NCBI GenBank assembly: GCA_900473175.1
Contig: UCKM01000002.1
Coordinates: 1 to 57,577, forward strand
Length of the DNA: 57,577 bases
Reading direction: 5' to 3'
Origin: Hyphomicrobiales bacterium
Lineage (GTDB): Bacteria > Pseudomonadota > Alphaproteobacteria > Rhizobiales > Rhizobiaceae
Shown here: positions 34,509-42,288 of the stretch, piece after piece
Position numbering within the stretch: the first letter of the stretch is position 1
How the letters are laid out: each line of letters starts with the position of its first letter
Position numbers and translations under genes: made by a program
The notes under the pieces: model-generated
What the model was told of the DNA's origin: nothing
Database searches by the model: none
What the model saw: only the letters and a program-made list of their open reading frames with translations

Positions 34509-37106
34509 TCAGAACTTGATCGAAAGATCCGCCCGGAATGCGTTGTCGATGGCATCGCTAGCTAGCTGGCCATTATAGGAAACGCCCAGCGTTGTCTTCG
34601 GCGAGAGCCTGAAATCGAGACCTGCTTCAAGTGCAAGGGCGTCTTCAGCAATGGGGGCGCCCGAAATGCCGAACCCATCGGTGCCGGCGAAGGCAAGGGT
34701 CGCTTCCGGCGTGTCGCCGAACGCGTGTTGCCAGCCGAGCATGCCGCGCGCCGTTGCCGCGACATTGCCAAGGACAAAGTCCGTCGATGCCCGAACGCCC
34801 AGTGTCGTGAACGTTGCGTCCGTCGTGTTGCTGCTGCCTGTCAGGGCCGCAGCGCCGCCGCTTTCGTTGAAACTGTCATTCCTGAAGTTCACATAGGCGA
34901 GGTTTGCGAACGGTTCGAAGGCCACGGGTTTCATGTCGATGCGATAGCCGAGTTCGCCGAAGACCTGCGCGGTGCCGGCGTCATAGTCCGCCGACAGATC
35001 GTCAGTGAAGCCAGGAAATACAACGGAGCGGCTGGTATCGATCGTGTGCCAGGTATAGGCCGCGCCGGCTCTGAGGCCCCAATTGCCCCACTGCGAACCG
35101 CCATAGGCGCCAAGGTGGTAATTGTCGCTGTCGCCCGAAGAGTGCCGATCGTCGACGTCGAACGAGGTGTGGCTGTAGCCGGCAAGTAGACCAAGCCGCC
35201 AGTTGTCACCGACGAGAGCGTCAGCGCCGATGAGAAAGCCGCCGGTGGTGCGGTCGAGTTCGGCAGCGTTGCCGTTGCTGTCTGTCGTGCCCCAATTGCC
35301 AAAGCCGGACGCCCAAACACCATATTGCTCGATTGTGGCGCCGGTCACCTTCGGGCCGTCGTCGCCATAGGCCATAAGGGGGATAGGGGCTGCACCCACA
35401 TCGCCGAAAGCGCCGCGCAACCGGTTGATCGCTGCCTCGCGGACGAAGCGGCTGTCTTCGACAAGTGCTGTCGCGGCGGAAGCATGGATTTCGCCCGATA
35501 GCGAGTCGAAGGCGGAACGGGCCGTATCAGCATCGAGGAGGAGCAGGCTGTTATAAAGTGCCAAGGTCGGACCGCTTTGCGGCAAATCATTCAGGGCGCC
35601 GGACGTGGCAACCTGATTGGGTGTTATGGCGACGGTGGGGAAAGGACCATTGCCACTCGGCGTCTGGATAACGGCGATGGTCAGATCGACCGCATTGGCA
35701 CTATTCAATAAGGTGGCGTCGAGAAACGCCGAGTTGGTTATCACAGCCGGATCGAACGCCCCGACCACGCCGCCCTGAGCGGTCAAAATCCGGTAAGTCT
35801 GACCGGTCTGATAACTCGTCGTGGGATCAAGCTCGCTCACAGAGACGGATCCGCCTTGAAGTGTTGCCGTTCCTGTCGCAGCGATCAGATCAGACGCGCC
35901 GGCCGAGGTGATTTCGACATCATAGACCGAGCCGGCTGCAAGCGTCAGGTTGCCCGCCACATGGAGCGTGCCGACGGAATTGCCCGGTGCGATCATCGCA
36001 CCGGATGCTATCGTCGTGTTCCCGACCGTGCCATTTCCGGCAAGCGTGCCGCCATTCAGTACCTGCAAGGTGCCAGCGAGACTGCCATTGACCGAAAGCG
36101 TGCCTGCCTGGACGGTCGTGCCACCCGTATAAGTGTTGTTGCCCGACAGCGTGAGCTTCCCGGTACCGACTTTCGTCAGCGAGGCGCCGGTTCCGCCAGC
36201 GTCGCCGCCATCCTGTATAGAGCCCGACACTTCGGTTGAAAGGTTATTGGAGCCGACGGTCAGTGCAATACCGCCCAGAAAGAATTGCCCGCTGCCTTCA
36301 AGCGAGCCGGCAGTATTGGTAGCGATGTCGCTGTTGGAAAAGTCGACCAGGCCGGTGCCGTTGGCAATCAGACGGGCGTTGCCGCCGGAGCCGTTGTCAT
36401 CAAACAGCGTCCTGCCGCCATTATTGTTGATGATGGTGGCATTTGACGCCGAGCTCGAGCCGCGAATAAGCGTCAGGCCCGTATTGTTATTGGTGATCGT
36501 GGCGTTTCCGGCATTGGTGGTATCGAAAAACGTAACGCGGCCATTGTTGACATTTGTGAACGTTGAATTACCGGCCGTGCTGCTGTTGTCGAGTTCGGTC
36601 GCGCCACCATCATTGGTTATGCTGGCGCCGGCTGCCGAACTGGTATCCAGAAAACGGGTTATACCGCCTACGTTGTTCGTGATCCGAGCGCTGCCTGCAG
36701 AGCTTGTCTCGGAGAATCGCAATTCGCCTGACGCGTTGTTGGTGATTGTGCTCGTGCCGCCGTTGCTGCTACTTGCAAAGCTGGTGCTGGCATTATTGTT
36801 GGTAATATTAGCGCTCGCCGCGTTACTTGTGCCGAAGAATTGGGTCTGGCCGCCGTTGTTGTTGGTGATAATGGCACGTCCGCCATTGCTCATATTGCGG
36901 AACGTCGTCTGTCCGGGCCCAGTGTTGGTAATGTTGGCATCACCGCCCGAACTGCTGTCCAGAAATTCCGTGAACTCCCCGGCGCTGTCATTAACGATTG
37001 TACCGCTCGCCGACATGGTTCCAGTAAATGTCTGAGCGTAGGAAGATCCGGCCATCAGCACCACGGCGAGTGCAGTCGATGCACGCAGAGCTTTTCGAAG
37101 GATCAT
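34509..37106 (-). CDS. Type V autotransporter with beta-helix repeat passenger
   Basis: About 865 aa. It has a signal peptide (MILRKALRASTALAVVLMAG, cleavage near SYA-QT), then a passenger of about ten imperfect 20-21-residue repeats (about residues 57-267). An autotransporter-associated repeat with LTLSGNNTYTGGTTV follows, then a C-terminal autotransporter beta-barrel (about 590-865) ending in phenylalanine (LSIKF). It is probably an adhesin or surface protein exported through its own barrel. AAGGG lies 9 bases before ATG 37106. An in-frame ATG at 37115 directly abuts it and is less likely. The gene is monocistronic. Confidence 0.87.
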   Translation of the reverse strand: MILRKALRASTALAVVLMAGSSYAQTFTGTMSASGTIVNDSAGEFTEFLDSSSGGDANITNTGPGQTTFRNMSNGGRAIITNNNGGQTQFFGTSNAASANITNNNASTSFASSSNGGTSTITNNASGELRFSETSSAGSARITNNVGGITRFLDTSSAAGASITNDGGATELDNSSTAGNSTFTNVNNGRVTFFDTTNAGNATITNNNTGLTLIRGSSSASNATIINNNGGRTLFDDNGSGGNARLIANGTGLVDFSNSDIATNTAGSLEGSGQFFLGGIALTVGSNNLSTEVSGSIQDGGDAGGTGASLTKVGTGKLTLSGNNTYTGGTTVQAGTLSVNGSLAGTLQVLNGGTLAGNGTVGNTTIASGAMIAPGNSVGTLHVAGNLTLAAGSVYDVEITSAGASDLIAATGTATLQGGSVSVSELDPTTSYQTGQTYRILTAQGGVVGAFDPAVITNSAFLDATLLNSANAVDLTIAVIQTPSGNGPFPTVAITPNQVATSGALNDLPQSGPTLALYNSLLLLDADTARSAFDSLSGEIHASAATALVEDSRFVREAAINRLRGAFGDVGAAPIPLMAYGDDGPKVTGATIEQYGVWASGFGNWGTTDSNGNAAELDRTTGGFLIGADALVGDNWRLGLLAGYSHTSFDVDDRHSSGDSDNYHLGAYGGSQWGNWGLRAGAAYTWHTIDTSRSVVFPGFTDDLSADYDAGTAQVFGELGYRIDMKPVAFEPFANLAYVNFRNDSFNESGGAAALTGSSNTTDATFTTLGVRASTDFVLGNVAATARGMLGWQHAFGDTPEATLAFAGTDGFGISGAPIAEDALALEAGLDFRLSPKTTLGVSYNGQLASDAIDNAFRADLSIKF
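36310..36938 (-). repeat. Ten coding repeats of about 63 bases in the autotransporter passenger
   Basis: Each unit follows A-x-I-T-N-N-x-x-G-x-T-x-F-x-x-T-S-x-A-G-x and is 20 or 21 residues, one turn of a right-handed beta-helix. Unit starts read ANITN, AIITN, ANITN, STITN, ARITN, ASITN, STFTN, ATITN, ATIIN, ARLIAN. DNA identity between units is lower than protein similarity, so they are old repeats. Confidence 0.8.
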
Positions 37107-37194
37107 TCCGCCCATCCCTTAAGTTGTATTCGAATCCCATAGAACGCGAATATTCTCCCGTGTCAAAGCTATCTGACAATTGCAAATGCTTCGT

Positions 37195-37404
37195 TTATGG
37201 GCAGACGGCATGAAAGGAACGGGTTTGATTGCTGGTGTTGCGGAATTGATACTTAACAATGAGATATGCAGTGCTGCTGGCGCAGCTCATTCGGTGTTTA
37301 GAGAGCAGCCAGCTTACGGCAAACGCAACGGCGACGCCCGCGAGAAAGATGCTGCCACTGCCAATAAGAGTCCTATCGCGGCCAGGCATCTTCGTCTTCT
37401 TCAT
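37195..37404 (-). CDS. Small membrane protein, 69 aa
   Basis: Starts MKKTKMPGRDRTLIGSG and has one hydrophobic helix (SIFLAGVAVAFAVSWLL, about 17-35), then a Cys/Ser-rich tail. GAGG lies about 8 bases upstream of the ATG. It is on the same strand as the autotransporter gene, about 90 bases upstream of it. No family is recognised. It may be real but rests on ribosome site and composition alone. Confidence 0.42.
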   Translation of the reverse strand: MKKTKMPGRDRTLIGSGSIFLAGVAVAFAVSWLLSKHRMSCASSTAYLIVKYQFRNTSNQTRSFHAVCP

Positions 37405-37581
37405 GAAAGTCCTCGATCATAGTAAGAACCCCTACTGCCGAAGACTGATGGACAAGAATTGTAGTCAGTCGACGTTCCACTCGGCCCCCAAGATAACGAC
37501 GTTGTTGGTTTGGAGCGTACCTTAACGAAATATTATTTCTGCGTTGCCTTATTACGTTTGAGTATATTCGGCGCGTACTTC

Positions 37582-39651
37582 CTACCGCCACATGCCCCGC
37601 ATGCGCGCTCCAATATCCACACGCACCTGCCGAGCTTCATTGTATCCGGGGTGCATGCGCGGGGACAAGGGCCACGTCACGCATTCGAAATACTGGAGCA
37701 GCGTTGCAGGGATGAATCTTGACCGCGCCGCATACACGTGGCGGTCACCCTGGGCATTCTGTCCGTGGGTGAAGAAGCGTTGCGGCGTGACGAGATGCAG
37801 ATTGTCCTTGGCACGGGTCATCGCGACATAAAGGAGGCGGCGCTCTTCCTCAATTTCCGCGGTCGTTCCGGTGCCGAGGTCGGAGGGCATGCAGCCGTCG
37901 ACCACGTTCAACAGATAGACAGCCTTCCATTCCTGCCCCTTGGCCGAATGAATGGTGGAGAGGATCAGGTAGTCCTCGTCGAGCAGCGGTACGCCCGACT
38001 GATCGCTTGTGGCATCCGGCGGATCGAGCGTGAGTTCAGTTAGAAATCGTTCGCGCGAGGGATAGCCGGCAGCGATCTGCTCCAGCTGCAAAATGTCGGC
38101 CTGGCGCATCGAGGCATCCTCGTGGATGCGCTCCAGATGCGGTTCGTACCAGCGGCGCGCATGCTCGATTTCTCCCGGCCAACCTGGATTGCCTGAGCGA
38201 ATGCGCTGAAGCGTATCAATGAATGTCGTCCAGTGATCGCCGGCGCGCGGAGGAGGTGGGATTTCGGCAAGGGCGGCGAGAGCGTCAGGCTGTGCGCCCA
38301 TTTGCTCGAGTACACGTTGCGCCGATGCAGGGCCGACGCCTGGCAGAAGCTGCATGAGCCGGAATCCGGCGATCCTGTCGCGCGGGTTCTGGGCAAAGCG
38401 CAGCATGGCCAGCATATCCTTGACGTGCGCGCTATCGAGGAACTTCAGCCCGCCGAACTTGACGAACGGTATGTTGCGCCGCGTGAGCTCGACTTCAAGC
38501 GGGCCGCTGTGATGGGAGGTTCGGAACAGCACCGCCTGCTGCTTGAGGGTGGTGCCGACTTCCCTGTTCTCCAGCACGCGCTCGATGATGTAGTTGGCCT
38601 GGTCGGCCTCATCGCGCACTGTTACCAGTTGCGGCCGCTCTACCGATTGCCGCTCCGTCCACAGGTTCTTGGTGAAGCGTTCCGAAGCAAGATCGATCAC
38701 GCCATTGGCGGCTGCCAGAATCGGCTGCGTTGATCGATAGTTCCGGTCAAGGGTGATGATGTCGGCTGCGGGGCTGAACGCCTTGGGGAAGTCGAGAATA
38801 TTGCGGACAGTCGCGGCCCGGAAGGAATAGATCGATTGCGCGTCGTCGCCGACTACGGTGAGGCCCCGGCCACCGGGCTTCAATGCCAGGAGGATGGATG
38901 CCTGGAGCCGGTTTGTGTCCTGATATTCGTCGACGAGCACGTGATCGAAGCGGCCACCGATATCCTCGGCAAGCAGGGGATCGCTGACCGTCTGCGCCCA
39001 ATAGAGCAGGAGGTCGTCATAATCGAGAATGTTTTGAGCCTGCTTCGCCTCGACATAGGCGGCAAAGAGTTCGCGCAGTTGCTTTTCCCAGCCGGCGCAC
39101 CAGGGAAAGGTCAGGCGCAACACATCGTCGAGCGGCATTTCTGAATTCACGGCGCGCGAGTAGATTGCAAGGCAGGTTGCCTTGGTGGGGAAGCGGGTTT
39201 CCGTTTTCGAGAAGCCGAGTTCATGGCGGATCAAATTCATGAGATCGGCCGAATCTTCCCGGTCATGAATGGTGAAATCCGGACTGAGACCGATCTGTTC
39301 GGCATAATCGCGCAGGAGCCGCGCGCCCATCCCGTGGAATGTGCCGGCCCAGGCCAGAGCGTCGCCCATGATGCCGCCTGGCGCGCCAAGCACCTGCCGG
39401 CAAATACGCTCGACACGGCGCGTCATTTCGGCAGCGGCGCGGCGCGAGAAGGTCATCAGCAGAATGCGACGCGGATCGGCGCCGTTGACGATCAGATGGG
39501 CCACGCGGTGCGCCAGCGTATTGGTCTTACCTGATCCCGCTCCTGCTATGACCAGAAGCGGACCGACAGTCCCGCCAAAGATCGGGCCTACACCATATTC
39601 CACGGCTCTGCGCTGTTCCGGATTCAATCCTTCCAAATGCGCAGTGCTCAT
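37582..39651 (-). CDS. UvrD/Rep/PcrA-like ATP-dependent DNA helicase (superfamily 1)
   Basis: 689 aa with all SF1A motifs in order: Walker A GAGSGKTNTLAHR near 42, DEYQDTN near 230, GDDAQSIYSFRAA near 261, HSAKGQEWKAVY near 568 and YVAMTRAKDNL near 605. It unwinds DNA 3' to 5' in repair or replication restart. A UvrD family helicase distinct from the housekeeping UvrD is common in rhizobia, and I cannot tell which this is. ATG 39651 with GGGGAC upstream is preferred to 39720. It stands alone. Confidence 0.87.
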   Translation of the reverse strand: MSTAHLEGLNPEQRRAVEYGVGPIFGGTVGPLLVIAGAGSGKTNTLAHRVAHLIVNGADPRRILLMTFSRRAAAEMTRRVERICRQVLGAPGGIMGDALAWAGTFHGMGARLLRDYAEQIGLSPDFTIHDREDSADLMNLIRHELGFSKTETRFPTKATCLAIYSRAVNSEMPLDDVLRLTFPWCAGWEKQLRELFAAYVEAKQAQNILDYDDLLLYWAQTVSDPLLAEDIGGRFDHVLVDEYQDTNRLQASILLALKPGGRGLTVVGDDAQSIYSFRAATVRNILDFPKAFSPAADIITLDRNYRSTQPILAAANGVIDLASERFTKNLWTERQSVERPQLVTVRDEADQANYIIERVLENREVGTTLKQQAVLFRTSHHSGPLEVELTRRNIPFVKFGGLKFLDSAHVKDMLAMLRFAQNPRDRIAGFRLMQLLPGVGPASAQRVLEQMGAQPDALAALAEIPPPPRAGDHWTTFIDTLQRIRSGNPGWPGEIEHARRWYEPHLERIHEDASMRQADILQLEQIAAGYPSRERFLTELTLDPPDATSDQSGVPLLDEDYLILSTIHSAKGQEWKAVYLLNVVDGCMPSDLGTGTTAEIEEERRLLYVAMTRAKDNLHLVTPQRFFTHGQNAQGDRHVYAARSRFIPATLLQYFECVTWPLSPRMHPGYNEARQVRVDIGARMRGMWR

Positions 39652-39794
39652 GAAGTCCCCGATACGTTTCTGCCTAAGCTCACGTTTCGCTTCGACGAAT
39701 CGAAAGCGTGAAGTGAACAAAGATAGAACGTATCATCGGTTCGGTTGGTTGGAAAGTACTAGTAGACTTTAGTAGCAACCGTGCCGGGAGTAGT

Positions 39795-40193
39795 TCAAGC
39801 GCGGCTGGCTTGATGGAGCGGAACGCTTTCCCGCGAGAATATCACCACCGCGAACACCAGGACCCCAGCAAATGTGATCAACGAGCCTATGCCAACAACG
39901 GGCTCCAGCTGGCTCATGCCGCGTTCCATGAAATAGAGTGCGGGCAGCATCACCACCAGCCCGAGCATGTAGAGGGCGTAATGAACCATTGCCAGTCGCT
40001 TGTTCGCCTTGGCGGGATTGAGTGCATAATAGCCGCCAAAGATGGAACTTGTTACCCAGCCTAGAAGATTGATGTGCGCGTGCGCTGCGATCACGGTGTG
40101 ATTGCCGGACATGCCCATTTGAAGGCCGACTGCCAGGCCGATGAGCAGCCATATAACTGCGGTCTTGAAGAACAGTTGAGAAATACTTGGCAT
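39795..40193 (-). CDS. Small CcoN/NorB-like membrane protein
   Basis: 132 aa with four predicted helices. The stretch AAHAHINLLGWVTSSIFGGYY, with histidines in the pattern of haem-copper oxidase subunit I (cbb3 or NO reductase), is followed by YMLGLVVMLPALYFMERG. It is far shorter than a catalytic subunit (about 450 aa or more), so it is a single-module relative, often annotated as cytochrome-c oxidase. GGAGGGG lies about 8 bases before ATG 40193. No other oxidase subunit is nearby. Haem binding by the conserved histidines is possible. Confidence 0.65.
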   Translation of the reverse strand: MPSISQLFFKTAVIWLLIGLAVGLQMGMSGNHTVIAAHAHINLLGWVTSSIFGGYYALNPAKANKRLAMVHYALYMLGLVVMLPALYFMERGMSQLEPVVGIGSLITFAGVLVFAVVIFSRESVPLHQASRA

Positions 40194-40294
40194 AACGGGT
40201 CCCCTCCGAATTGCGGTTTTTTCAATGGCGCGGAGGATACACGCGGATTCAACACCTTTCCAGCGGGCGCAACTAAGCAAAAATAGTGAGATTA

Positions 40295-41692
40295 TCAGGT
40301 AACGGCAGTTTCAATATTGGCCATCGGCGCGCGCAACGTCCAGACGATCCGATTGGGGGTCTGTTCCAGAATGCCTTCGCCTCCAAGAGACAGGGGCGTC
40401 ACGCGCTCAAGGACGAGTTTACCAAAGCCTTGGGTGTTGCGCACCTTTACCGGAGGCCCATCGGATTCGGTCCAGGCTAGATAGAAGGTCTTGTCGTCAT
40501 CGCCGACGGACCAATCCACGCTGACCTTGCCGCGCTCGGCCGAAAACACGCCATATTTTGCGGAGTTCGTTGCTAGCTCATGAAAGGCGATCCCCAGGTA
40601 CTGGACTGCGTTGGGTTGAAGGACGATCGGGGGCCCGGACATGATCACGCAGGATTCGTCGCTGAACGGCTTGATCTGCGCGGTCAGCAAATCCGAAATC
40701 GTTGCACCGCGCCATGTTGCGTGAACAAGCAGATCGTGCGACCGCGCGAGCGCCATGATACGTTCGCGCACCTGCTGCTCGAACTCGGCGTTGTCACTGG
40801 TCCGGCTGCTGGTTTCGCGTATCATCGACAGGATCACGGCATACTGGTTCTTCACGCGGTGGTTCACTTCACGCATGAGCATGAGAATGCGTTCTTCGCT
40901 TTCCTTCTTGTCGGAAATGTCGCGCGCGATCTTCGACGCACCGATGACACGGCCGGATGCATTCTTGACGGGCGACACCGTCAGCGAAACGTGGATGCGG
41001 GAGCCGTCCTTGCGCCGCCGTATCGTTTCATAATGGTCTACCCGTTCGCCCTGGCGAATTCGCTCGACAATGCCGGGTTCTTCATCCAACCGCTCGGGTG
41101 GAATAAGGGTCGTGATGGATCGGCCGATCATCTCTTGCTCGGTGTAGCCGAAAATCCGCTCGGCGCCCTTGTTCCAGCTTCTGATGATGCCGGAAAGGTC
41201 CTTGCTCACAATCGCATCGTCTGACGATTCAACAATGGCTGCCAGGCGCTGCGCGATCTCTTCCTCCTGCTTTTGGGCGCTGACATCGAGAAGCACGTTG
41301 AGCGCGCCCACAACTTCGCCGCGCATGTCACGCAGCAGCACGGGCGAGGCAAGAAAATTGACGCGACTGCCATCGGGCCGCTCGGCGATTGCTTCCCCCC
41401 CGCGCACCTCCTGTTCTTCACGCAGACTGACGGCCATCGGGCACTCGTCGTGCCGCATGGGAGTTCCATCAGGCCAATAAAGTTTCCACGAGCCGCACCA
41501 TTCGTCCTCGCCTATGCGCGGATTGCGACCCCAAAACGCGGCCGCCGCCCTGTTGTAAAACGTTATGATACCGGACTTGTTGGTCGTATAAACCGCAGCT
41601 GGCATGTCCATTAGGATGGAGTCGCGACTGTGACTATCCATATCATGCAGGGCTGAAAGCGATGAGGCGAAATTATTCTGCGAAATGTCCAC
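40295..41692 (-). CDS. HWE-family sensor histidine kinase with PAS domains
   Basis: 465 aa soluble kinase. Two PAS domains (about 25-140 with PAC-like GEVVGALNVLLDVS, and about 145-265) precede an HWE kinase domain: phosphoacceptor NHRVKNQYAV near 292, WRGATISDLL near 347, AFHELATNSAKYG near 387. HWE kinases often sense light or redox and, in alphaproteobacteria, feed the general stress response. The start is GTG 41692 with GGGGAT close upstream. An ATG at 41641 is the alternative. No response regulator is adjacent. Confidence 0.83.
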   Translation of the reverse strand: MDISQNNFASSLSALHDMDSHSRDSILMDMPAAVYTTNKSGIITFYNRAAAAFWGRNPRIGEDEWCGSWKLYWPDGTPMRHDECPMAVSLREEQEVRGGEAIAERPDGSRVNFLASPVLLRDMRGEVVGALNVLLDVSAQKQEEEIAQRLAAIVESSDDAIVSKDLSGIIRSWNKGAERIFGYTEQEMIGRSITTLIPPERLDEEPGIVERIRQGERVDHYETIRRRKDGSRIHVSLTVSPVKNASGRVIGASKIARDISDKKESEERILMLMREVNHRVKNQYAVILSMIRETSSRTSDNAEFEQQVRERIMALARSHDLLVHATWRGATISDLLTAQIKPFSDESCVIMSGPPIVLQPNAVQYLGIAFHELATNSAKYGVFSAERGKVSVDWSVGDDDKTFYLAWTESDGPPVKVRNTQGFGKLVLERVTPLSLGGEGILEQTPNRIVWTLRAPMANIETAVT

Positions 41693-41830
41693 GATATCCC
41701 CAGTTCTGCAGCGGTCTGAAACAGGAATCCTTTTTTCGCAACCGGATTCCTAGCAAACGCGCACGACAGTAAACTGTTTAAGGGGAAGTTGGTTCCAAGT
41801 TCTTTACAGTGAAGTCGATCGCAAAATAGC

Positions 41831-41862
41831 TACGGGCCGGTTTCGCGAGAAACCGGCCCGTA
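41831..41862. terminator. Long perfect stem-loop, probable terminator
   Basis: A 13-bp perfect stem (TACGGGCCGGTTT with AAACCGGCCCGTA) and a 6-base loop. It lies 60 bases beyond the stop of the small gene 41923-42027 (minus). It is followed on that strand by AGCTATTTTG. It separates that gene from the HWE kinase. Confidence 0.6.
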
Positions 41863-41922
41863 TCAAAATCAAATGCGCATCGCGCTGGAGCTTAAATCTG
41901 TAGATCGGGTCAAACCCGCTGA

Positions 41923-42027
41923 TCAAACCGCGAAGATGACAGCTGCAACCGCTAGCGCGCCAAACAAAATCATTGAGCATGTCATCCAATTGGAGATATC
42001 GCCGTTTTCTTTCGTATGTCGCATCAT
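41923..42027 (-). CDS. Very small membrane protein, 34 aa
   Basis: ATG 42027 to TGA 41923. A polar start (MRHTKENGDIS) is followed by one hydrophobic helix (MILFGALAVAAVIFAV). AGGAGG lies about 10 bases before the ATG, a good ribosome site, and a strong stem-loop follows the gene, so it looks like a real short transcription unit. No family is recognised. It is downstream of the NtrY-like kinase gene on the same strand (261-base gap). Confidence 0.5.
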   Translation of the reverse strand: MMRHTKENGDISNWMTCSMILFGALAVAAVIFAV

Positions 42028-42288
42028 CACCCTGTATCCTCCTGAGCATAGCCGGATGTACCGACCCGTTCTCAAAAACCACGAACAACCGTCGCTGATT
42101 TCGGATTCCAGCTTGTATTCAAATTGTCGTGATTCACACCTGTTACCGGAATGGCAGAAGGTTTAATCCTGTCATACCGGCTTCAGTGGAAAGGATTATA
42201 GCGCTTTCAATTTAGCCATTCAATTCGCACAGGGCCGGCGATCATCACAATTTGATAGCGGATGAAAGGAACGCGAAAACGGCGCATT

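Noticed and set aside
36310-36938. Repeat array as possible CRISPR
   Set aside because: Unit length is a multiple of three, units are imperfect and lie in frame inside a secreted protein. There are no spacers or cas genes.
36133-37035. Plus-strand open frame of 300 codons opposite the autotransporter repeats
   Set aside because: Repetitive only because it is the reverse of the passenger repeats.
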